This document shows, one piece after another, positions 13,289 to 25,200 of a stretch of DNA of 64,000 bases. The translations under genes were made by a program, and so were the position numbers. The stretch is taken from positions 5,084,001 to 5,148,000 of the forward strand of contig OW285187.1 of assembly GCA_935421135.1 (NCBI GenBank), written 5' to 3'. Position 1 is the first letter of the stretch. Every line of letters starts with the position of its first letter. The notes beneath the pieces are model-generated. The model did not search any database. It saw nothing but the letters and a program-made list of their open reading frames with translations, and was not told the origin of the DNA. This stretch comes from Bugulina stolonifera (Eukaryota > Bryozoa > Gymnolaemata > Cheilostomatida > Bugulidae).

Positions 13289-16200
13289 TCAGTTGCTAGC
13301 TGCTTGAATTTGTTTAGATAGATGGAGAGCAGCTAATGCTAGAGTTAGAAGAGATAGAGAGAGGTTGGTAGATGTACTGGCAGCTGAAGGTGTGTCACTT
13401 GGGGTACAGTCACTGGATCCAGCTGTCTCTGCCTATAACACAAATATAAGCTATCTCTATGTACAGTAGTCAGTCTAGATGCAGGTGCCGACAACTACAA
13501 CTTACATGACAGCACAGAACTATTAGCACCTGTGTATACTCGGTATGCTACCATACATACATTATGATATACTACAAGTGCACACATAGTTAGGAATGCA
13601 CCAAATTGATGCAGCATGTCACTGGTGCAAGCATAACAGACTCATAATCGACCTTTAGTTGATCTACGTTATTATTACGAAAATCCATTTACGCCATGTA
13701 GATTACAACACACAAAGAGCCACAAATTCACACAAAGTGTATGATATGCGTACTGTAAAACAGTTTTACTCTACCTCTGGGAGATCTGTGGGACATTCAT
13801 CAGTCCACCCCTCATCGGCCTGTCCATGCTCCCGATTATATTGTTCCAACCAATCAACGAGAGGCTGGAAATACTCAATAATAGGTTCAGCTGACATATC
13901 CCTGCTTCCTGTGATGGCTTCCAATGCAACTGGCCATTCCTTAGACATGCCCAGCTTCAACATATCTCTGGAAAGTGTAAGAGCACAATTAATAATCTAC
14001 TAGCATTGCTGTGTTCCTGACCTATACAGGCATTCCCCTGACTGACCAGTTACCCTGTATGTGACACAGTGCATTGGTCACGAGGAAATGTTTACATGAA
14101 CGGGCACATGTAGAAAACATGGCCTACGCTTGGAAGAAAATTTTGGAGTGAGTCGTATTATGTCAATTGTAACTCACCCAAGTTTCTTGCCTGCTTCTAT
14201 AGACCTGTAGATGTCACAAGTGTGTAGAGGACCTGTATGTCCAGCTGCAGTACACAGAGCTTTGAGGAACTGAAACGGGAGGATTAAACTCACGAAGGGT
14301 CTACAATAGGAAATACATGGCGACATTGGTGCAAGTGAGTCAGACATTCTATTGGTTCTGGTAGCCTCTTGAAGTTAATTTCTCTGAGGTACAGAATAAT
14401 TAAATCAATCTGGATTCTTCAAAGGTTTCCAACTTACATAAATACTATCAATGCATGTACATGGTAGATCTACATGTACATGTACATGTAGCTTAGGTAC
14501 ACAACTATCTTTTATTCAACTTGATATTAATGGTATGTATACTGAAAACATATTACATAATTTCATGTTGGAAACATCCAAATCAATGCTTTGCAGGCTC
14601 GGTTGCTACATCTTAGGAGTTGCCCATCCATGCTAGCCTTGCTCGGGCAGATAACTCCTATGTGAACGCATGAATAGGCTAGAACTAATAATATTTTATT
14701 ATACTATATTTACTGTTTGCAAGGTACACCCTGGGTACTGCACAAGTATAACAACATTGAAATCAATTTGGAAACCCTATCACACTATTGTAAGAGATGA
14801 AATATAAAATACGCGGAGAAGTTAGTTCAGCAATTAATGTCTTATTATAGAAGTTGTGTTGAACATACTCAACAGAAGGAATGTTATGAGCAATGTGATA
14901 TTTAGCCCCAGGATCAAAGTCTTTCTCACTTCTTTTTACTGGTGGGGATACACCCTGATATGTACACCTGGAAGATAAGATTTATGGTTATAAACATGTA
15001 TATCGGAGATGATTGGAGAAATTCTGGCACACAATATTCATGTATTACTTCCTTTATTAGCTCAGTAGTTAATTCTATCCAGGTAAACCAGTCTCCGTAC
15101 TTGATACATACATACCTTCTCTTCCACCATTCGGCATTCAATTCATTGCTGGTAATAGAACCATCAAATATAGCCCATCTGTAGTCGTCCATCAGTTTAC
15201 CAAACGGTAGAAATACAATCTTATTCAACACCATAGACATCATGCTGTTGATGTTGGCTTCTAAAATCATATATCAGCATGAACCAACCGACAGATACAG
15301 TGTACTACTATTAGTTTCTTATGTAGTTCAAATTAGCTAGTGGTGTGTATAGCATTGTAAATAAATATCCTTTCCAAACTGACATATTCAAAAGAAAAGC
15401 GTTTCATACCAAATCAGCTCTATGTACATGGAGGTAGCTTTACATTGTAGCGTAATATAGGCATATACACATTTATTATTACGCTGTTAATTTATTAACA
15501 CTGGTATCAAGTTACAGATAGTTATCTAAGATTCCAAGGATTCCAACATTCAGATAACATATGTATATAATACATGTATATATTGCATAATATATACACA
15601 TAGTTTATTATTTATTAATATGCCCAATGTGTTTCAGTTTATTTACCAAATTCATTTAATAAAATACACAATGTATTTCATTTCAGTAGTGTACTATACT
15701 TACCACCGTTACTACTACTGAGCTGAAAGGAGACTTGGGCAAAGATGTTCCACATACAAGTAAGTTGGGTAGATAAAAAAATAATGAATTATGCCGCTCT
15801 TCAAACCACAGTGCAAAGTTGTTGACAGTGATGCTGATTACCACATGTGCATTTGTAACATACAGGCCACTAAAGACAGTGATGATCAAACTGACTATCC
15901 AATATCCACAAGACTTGGATCACATGAATTGAACAATGATGGTGAAATGATCAACTACCTTCTGTTTCCTCATATGAATCTATTAATCCAACTTCCTTAA
16001 GATGCTTTGGGGTTGACACAGACAGAGCTATAGTATTTCCAACTGCTTCTTTAAAGCCTAGAAGTGGAAACAATAATCCAGTCATGTAGGATAACACAAA
16101 ATGCGTCTGCTATGATTATATACTAGCTATAATTATAACACGCAATTATATGCATATAATATGATAATGTATTTATTGTATCTGTGAGATCATGTACTAG

Positions 16201-19200
16201 TGTATTCATCACCAGCATAACTACAATGTAAATTGGGGGAAATTGTCCAATACAAGAGTAGGACTATATCAGCACAAATAGTGAGGACAACTACTCGTAC
16301 ATCATATACATTGTACAGTTTTAGAACACATGAAGAATGAGAAATATAGGTGAGTGTGTAGGGGTGTGTTCACAAGTACATGTATATTATAACTTATGAC
16401 AAGTAAGTAGGGTGGAGTCATTCACATGTAATAAGTCACACATCTGTGAAACTGCAAAATATTTTTAAAATGTCAGCATTGAGATTGAGATTGGATTGAT
16501 GCAACGTAAATAGTACATGCAATCATAGAATATCCATTATTCAATACCAGAATTCAAGGTAATTCAATCTATAGAGAATTACATTTAATTACAGTGAATA
16601 GCATCATGAAACCATTGTAAGAATAAAAGGTTACAAGGTTAAGTGCAAAATTTTCACCAACTGAATGAAATGAGGACTTAGTACAAGCAACTAGTGCATT
16701 GGTGGATAATCACATATTAAACTGATAGAGTACAAACCTGGATTAGCACCTTCTTGAAAGAAGAATGGGAGATGTTTATATTGCATGAAATATTGCATAT
16801 ACGCCATTTCATGGTGCACAGTTATGAAATCATCCATGTTACGTTGTGTGCATTGACTAATCCTGGAGAAATAAAACACTTGAATATAATACAGAGAAAT
16901 TATATAACTAATTAGTAAAATGTACTAAAAGAGCTGAGATATGAACCTGTCAATATGTAAGCAGTTTGGAGATAAATAACAACCTGAGTATATACTATTC
17001 AGTATTCTCAAACAAAAGCAGAACTCTCAGTAGGCCTACCAACAATATGTCGTACCTAAAGTCTTCTCCATCACTGAAATCCCATGACATAGCCTGACAA
17101 ATCACGTCACGTCCATCTGTAGGTTTCTCCAACATTGAATTGTCCCAGAATTTCTGGGTAACTGGCTTCAGGCCAAGAGATGTAAAGAATTCATCCGACA
17201 TGTGAAACATTTCACGAACCGTCAGCTTAAATACGAACACAGTGGAATGAATATAATATGACCATTTTATGCTTCATTAGATACCTCACTGTCTAGGTGT
17301 TACTACACACATGTATGTCAATGGGAAACTGTGACATACCTTCTGTATAGCGGGAGTAGCATTTACAGGTTTAGAGGCTTCAAATGGTAGAACGAGATCT
17401 TCTATGTTTGCCCAGCTCTGCGCCCACATGTTTCCTGTAAGCAGGGGGGATAACCAGGCATTCAGACATGGCACTCACTTGAAATATTGTTTTATTTGGT
17501 ATTACATGTAGATGATGACAACTGGCAAACCTTTACTAAATTGATGAACAGATGTTCTTTTTTGATGTAGCTGCTACATACATGTACACATGTAACATTA
17601 ATATCTTTACCTAGAAGGTGGGCAGGTATGTGTCCAGATGAAGGGAATTTATCTGCTCCATACTTTTCCTTTAACTTGTTCTTTACGTAAGTATGCAGCT
17701 GAGACATTGCAACATTACAGAAAATATATTATACATGTATATTGTGGTCCATGATTTAACTATGCTGCTATAGGCTTATATAGAATTATTATAACGCTCC
17801 AAAAACAACAGATGTATAATGATATATTTATGCTCTTAGTTGAGTCGATTACACCTTGTATAGGATATATAATATTCCTGCTTCTGCACTCTATCAATAT
17901 TTATAGGTATTACATTGTATTTTGAAATACTTCTAAATACGCTATAAAGTTATTACAACAAGAAGAGCCAGTGTAAACCTCACCTGTTTGTAGAATGGCT
18001 TCAATTGATTGTAGAGTCTTTCTAAGTCGGCTCTGAAGTCATAGTCCTCCGCCTCATAGAGGATACGCCATTCCTCACCAGCATCCTTATATCCTATAGA
18101 ATACAGAGAATGCCTTACAGTTACCAACTAGTAGTGTTTTATTACTGCTGATCTAACAAACCTTCTATGGAATTATCAGAGTACAGTAGAATTTGCTTAA
18201 TTAGAACCTCACATAATTCAAACACTTGGTTAGTTCAAACTGCTAGCCTTGGTCCCAGCTGAGCACTATATAAATGGCTTCAAATAATTTGGACTTATCA
18301 TCTGTAATTCTAACTTTACTATACTATAATTGATGATAATACTATTACAGCAAGCATAAGTCACCTAATAACAGTTGCTAGTATCTAGTGGTTGTTAGTA
18401 GTTATTTTTGCTCAAGCTAAGCCTGGAAAACCCACTGATTGCTTTACAGTTCCTTAGCTAAATGTGTTTTTGTACTGTTTTCCAGTACATGTGATGCATA
18501 AATTGTTGTCGATCTAGTTGAAGCAAATTAAAGTTAATGCATGCATACATGTTTATGTGCTACTACATTTTAGATAATATGATTTATCAAGTAGGCATCC
18601 AAGTCATTATATAAAATGAAAGGACCACGTAATTCAAACTAGGCCTAATTCAATCCAATTATGGTGATCCTTGAATTTTGAATTAAGCAAGTTCCATGGT
18701 ATTTGATAAGTGAACGGCAAGATCAACTGCCCCTAATATTATAGACTCACCATTTAGTCTGGCTGCCTTATTCTGCAGCTCAACAGATGTAATATAATCC
18801 TTTCTCATCAGTTTTCCAGTTGAGTCTCTCCAGTTCTTCCAAAGACGATCATGATCTCTTCCAGTTGCCAACTCTTCAGTCAGTTCTGGAGTTGAATATA
18901 TTGCATTGCCATGTGCTAGAATATCTAGTGCAGACAGAGGATAATTGTACAGACATCTCATTTTGGAGCTATCATCCCATAAACTTTCTTATTCACTTGT
19001 TTTGGTGCTTTAACATTGTCAGATGAAGAGTTGACAGTAAATTGCCCATTTCTGTTCCCACTAAACTGCTAAAATAACCCAAAGTTCTGCAGCGCCAAAT
19101 GTCTAATAGAAGAGTCAGACTACCTAATCATCACAGTGAGCTACCCTCTCTACACCGGAATACTACTTCACTGTGCACAAGACATTTCTACATTTTTATT

Positions 19201-22200
19201 GCAGTTAATCTATAATGTTTTTATGCATGGATTTTGTTCTTTGAGCAGTCAGATACTTGTACCACATCCAAAAAGTACCCGCAATTAATTTAGTTTTACA
19301 AAAGTGTTATGGCCATCGTGTAACATATGCTGTTGGCATATAGGGTGAACCATCCCTGTCTCAGGGTACACTACTGCGCAAGTAAACAAGCTATGTGGAC
19401 CCTCAGTTTCAAACCCTGGTAAAGAACTGGGTTTCCTCCAGTAGACAATGAAAATTGGTGAATGGTCTTACAATTGCATTTACATGCAAAAAAATTGCAC
19501 ACAAAAGTATGATCAATGTTATGAAGATATAATTTTAATTTTAAGTATCTCAACACATGCTTGTCACTGACTACTGTATTAATATTCCACCTGGTTCTAA
19601 GGCTAAAGGCTTTCCTCCTTCTTTACATATCTTTGCTTCGTCATAGATGTCTTGTAGGCCGAAATTCAACTCCCACAGCTGAATTAGAGTAAGTTGAAAC
19701 GTAATGGCAATTAGACATCATATCAATGTCACACTCGCTGTGGGTGGGGTCTGAGATTGCTAGGATGCTGGCCTGCACTGTGGACATTTTTGAAGAACTC
19801 ATGCATGCTATCTTACTATAAATGTTATTTGCTGTATATTATATTGTTCAGACTAAGGTGTCAGACTGTCAGATACAAAATATGCGAAGGTATGGGGGAG
19901 TGCAACACCAGAATTAAGCTTAGTGGAAAATGATTTAAATAATCTTATTAAGCGCATAATATATTTATTTTGTAATGTGAATCTTTGACAAAGTTTATTT
20001 GTTTGGCAATGCAAAAACAATCAGCAGATTAGATTTGCGCAAGTTATAATAAGTCATAATACGCACTGGTCACCATGTCCTAGACATAGCAATGTAACCT
20101 AGAAGAGGAAACACAATGTGGCCACTAAACTGCTTCGTACATGCGTTTAACCTAATCCAACTTATTATAACTTGCACTAATCTAATCTGCTGATTGTTTT
20201 TGCATTGCCAAACAAACGACATAGAAATAAAAAGACTACCAAATATATCATTTTTACTTATGCATATTATACACATTGTGTAAACATACTAACTCTGCAT
20301 GCAGTGTACAGTATTGTCTAGGTATTTGACACATCATTAGTGCCGCTCATGGATATTCTTAAGAGCACACCTTAGCAAAACAGCATACTTACAGCAAGGC
20401 ATATTTAAAAGGTGTGAAATACACTGAACCAGACAACTGAGAGCTGCAGCACATGTATAGGCACACGTATTGAATATTATAAGAATCTTCGACTTGTCAG
20501 TCTTTAAACTAAAAGTAATACTTCATACTAGGAGCCAACATATTTACTACTACTCCTGCTTTGAACAGGAGTTGAAGCTAAACTGGGGGAACGAGTAGGA
20601 CGAGCAGTGGAGCATGTAACAAACCTCTGTCTCATACTGCTTTCGAGGTTGCCAAAACTTGACGGAACACTCTCTACAGCCTCAAGCTAGACTTCTGGCC
20701 TTGTGCTACTATTTCAATTCTACCACAAATTGAGAGTTGTCCCCCTTGCCTAACGGTAAGTGAACACGAAGGGGTCACACTTTTGACCAAAACTCTTCAG
20801 GTATACAGTGTTCGAAGTGTGGTTATACAGGAGTATACGCAGTGTTCGAAGTGGAACAAATGAGGTGGGTACACGGTTCCTACCTGCAATCTTAGGACCT
20901 TTCCTAAAGGGTGCATTGGTCACTCAGAAGCTGCAGATCATAATTAGAAGTTGTTCTCCCATTTCAGCAAGACAAAACAAGGGAGGACAATTTCTAATTA
21001 TGGTTGATAGCTCCTTTACCTCATTACACAGAGTACATGGTACCAATGTAGACCATTCCTTATATTTTAAACTACTGAGTGTGCTTTGTGTCCTTCAATT
21101 TTGTATTACTGCTGCATTGATTGTAAGAATGAATAGATCTATACTATTTAAAACACGACAACTCCCCTTATCTTTCTTTCACTGTAATAAAAGTACATGT
21201 AGTCAAAGAGAGAACAACTTCTTTATTTATTACAAAATGCTGAACTACAACATTTTACAATTGTATATTTTGTCAAAAGTATATAAACACAAACAACAAC
21301 AGCATGTAACTGCAACTGTATGAAAACTATAGTAATTCAACAAAACAGCTATGACATTGACATCAACATTAGAGAAGGGAAGGAGTTGAAGTTTATTAAC
21401 AAAACTATAATGAACAAAAGTATTAAACAATAAAATACATGTATTTCTCTTGTCACAACCTACCTGTAGACTTTATTATATAACACCAGTAATGTTATTT
21501 GAACAACAGCTATAAGGAAAAGTTAAAAGGTTGAAGCCTATAAAACATACATACCTGTGTAAAGGAGTTTCACCAATTTATCTAGGATATATACATGTAC
21601 TACTCATTGGGTTTTCTCTAATATTATTATAATTTTGTTAATTTAAGGAATTTATCTGTGGGAGCTGTCAGGTCTTGCATCAAATCCATGAAAACACCAG
21701 GCCCTGACTGGGGTTTGAACCAATGGTCTCTACAGTGCCTAATCGCCTAGAAAAGTGAACAGAAGACATTGCCACAACACCAGTACAGCAATGTTAGAAA
21801 AAGACAGCTTCACCAGCGAGCAGTAGATATGAAAAATATCTATTAGGGTATCATTTCTGCAAAATTAAATTCCTCACCAGCTTCCTTTGGATCACTAAAC
21901 ACTGTATTACAAGTATCCTCACCACTTGTGACAACATCTTCCAAAAATGCTAAATGTTTTATAAATTGGCAGAACTAGTAAAAACTGGCCTCAAAGTTAA
22001 ATCCATGGCCGAATTTAACCTTAGCAAAAAATATCAAATCATACTGACAGTAAATTCAATGTAAACTAAAAATATAGTATTGCCTAAAAAGACTATTCAA
22101 CTACCTAAAATACTCGACAAACTATCATGCATGTAGGTTACTAGGCAGCATGCAAGTACACTAATAGACAGCATGCAAGTACACTAATATGCGGCATGCA

Positions 22201-25200
22201 AGTACACTGTCACGAGGGAATTTGTAATAATTATTTAATGATGTGTATGTACGTATAGTAATGATGTATAAATAATTATAATCAATCAATTACGATTAAT
22301 TACAATTATACTTAAGTAGTATGTGAATTGATGTACTATAAATGAATGTAATATAAATGACTGAGTTATTTTTGGATGTATGAATTGATTTGTGTATAAT
22401 TCGTAAATGAGTAAATGACAGTGTAATTTGTAGTTGTCTTCTCCTGTTCAACTTTTTATAGAGAAGATAACTTCTATGCTCATGTAATCTATTCAATTGG
22501 ATATTTGCCAATTCTGATAATCGCGATAGAGGGGATACTTCTCCCTATGAATAATTTCGATCCAATAATCTGAAATTCTTTAACCTCCTGTACTCAATTC
22601 AATGTTCGCCCGATGGCTATGAATAATGGTTCTGTGTATGTGTGTGTGTGGTTCAATTATGGTAATGGTAGCACTCAGGACAATATGCACTCAATTATGA
22701 TTCCTCTCATGGACATATAATAATAATCACTCTCTATTTTAGAAATGAAATCCGAGTGACAAATTGGGACTATCTCCCCCGTGGAAATGTATAACAAGTC
22801 TACTGACAAAGCAGGACATACAATAGGACAATCAAGGTCCGTACAGACAATCTCTGGTACTGTACAATAATTCAGGTAAGGGTTTATCAACCAATCAATC
22901 AATTCTGTGTGTCAATGTTATGTCTGACAATACTGATATGTATTTATCAATCAATCAAAATGTAATCAGTTCCTCAAAATATAAAATTATGAATCCAATA
23001 TGTGCGATCAAAAACCAGGAACAGTGTCAACCAATTAATTGGGACTAGTATAATTATCATTCAATAATAATCTGTCTGATTGGGTTCTACCCATAAATTC
23101 AACAATATTTCAAATCGCAAAATAGTCCTTTCAGGGAGCAGGGATATATTATCCTCAATAAAAATTTCAATAGTAAAATAATAAAGTGTATAATAACTTA
23201 CAGTATCTCTGTCTGTGTGTGTGTGTAGGAGAGGGTCCACTTCCAATATTCAGGAAAAAATAATATAATATTCTGACTTACTTATAGCAGAGTAGAGATC
23301 CTTATTGTTCCATGTTGTAGGTTCTTCTGTTCTTCCTGGGCTGCTCCTCTCCCCCTCTCTGCTCTCTCTCTCTCTTGGGATGCACCTCCTTATATCCTCC
23401 TCTCTTGGGATTCCATGTCAGCAACAGTTGATCTTATAGGAGGATGTATACTATTCCTGTCTTGTTGATTGGTTTATGCTAACCAATGGCTATCTATCCC
23501 AATATATATATATATATATATATGTAATCCTTAGTGATGTAATGTGTTGTAATCTGTTAGTTATTGTCATATGTTGTAATCTGTTAATTATTGTCATACG
23601 TTGTTTGTTTGTTTATGTCAGCAATGGTCATCTTTAGGACTTTCTCTTTTCCAAACTTTTATTGCGTAGTGGACGTGTCTTTCTCCTAATTCATGTGATT
23701 GCCTACAATCAATATATATATATATATATGGCCGGTGTAATTAAGTGTCAACCCATGGTCAACTTTCTTTAACATTAGTATTCCCTTTTAGCCTCAGCAT
23801 TTTCTTTATGCCCATACACTGACACACCCTGTCCATCAAACACATAAGCCTACCGGCAGGTCACACAAATAACCACGTCTCATTGTAGCAATTATTTTCT
23901 ACTTATCAATAGCCATATCTTGTTCACCAGGCAGATAGGTGTATTAGGCCTGGGTTCCAAATTTATATATATAATGTACTTGTTATTTAGGCTATTTCTA
24001 TTTATCAAAAGTGGTATTGTGTAAATTCAATCTCATACGCTCATACATGATCACTGCATATACATGTATATTTATCTGTGTATGTATCCTATAATATATA
24101 AACGAAAGGAATTTTGTAGATAATTATGCTGTGTCTGGATTCTAATTAATATTCATGTTATTTATTGTATATCTGTGTTATCTTTGGACACATCATAAGG
24201 AAAGATTAGTATTAATATTATTCAATGTCTATCTGGTGATAATTGAATATGCATAAGTTATTCTGGTATCCATAAGTGTGTGTGTGGGTTCCAACTCCTA
24301 TCCATATATACAGTATATATAGAGTATAGCAATTAAAATGTTGTGGCTGAGGTTGCTGGTATTACGATAGTTAAGAACCGAGCCTATATACATGTTTACT
24401 CAATATTGCACCAATTAATGGGTGTGTATTTAGCTGTAGTTGTTAAATGTATACAAATATATTGCCCAATGTTTATGTCCAGAGTGGCATCTGACAGCTA
24501 TGCTGTGCTGTGATTGGCTGATAATATATATATATAAATAAATACCCATGTGTTAGATTGCCATCTAATAATGGTAATAGAAATGTTGTGGCTGGGGTTG
24601 TTATTAATGACAGCCAAGAACTAAGTCTATTCATGTGTAAACAAAACTGTACTAATAATATAATGGCTGTGTTTTGCTGTAATTTGCTAATATATACCTG
24701 TATCTATGTAACAATGTTTATGTCCAGAGTGGCATCTGACAACACTAATAGGCAGCATACAACTTCATTACCTGTGGTCTTTTGTGGACTTCTGAAAGCA
24801 ATGAATCACCTCAATACAACAAAAATAGAGGATACAAACAAAACGATTACTTTAATTGCAGTCAACCAGTGAAACCAAGCTCAATCCAAATACATAGTTT
24901 CTACTAGTACCATCTAGACTAAACAGTGACAGGATTCTTCTTAGCTCTCTGTGAATTCCAATTTGTCATAATCTCACTCTTTGCCTCACTTACTAAACTT
25001 GGAAGTAGTTTGCAATAGTAGTGCAACACCTATAGCTGTTGAAATTCAATACTATGTCCAAAAACAAATAGTATTCCTACCTATTCTAAAATAAAAATAT
25101 CAACATGAGATCAAAATATTTTATATAAAACAATACAACAATTGCTATATCATATCATTTGCATTAAATATTCGATACAATAATGATCATTAAATATGAA

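Noticed and set aside
13766..13774. Ending ACE-like gene 2 at the TAA three codons after GAG at 13775.
   Set aside because: A good donor (GAG|GTAGAG) and an in-phase acceptor at 13433 lead to an exon with a membrane-anchor tail. The short ending remains possible as an isoform.
22130..22210. CRISPR-like array from three near-identical repeats.
   Set aside because: There are no unique spacers of regular length, and the DNA is intronic eukaryotic sequence. It is a simple tandem repeat.
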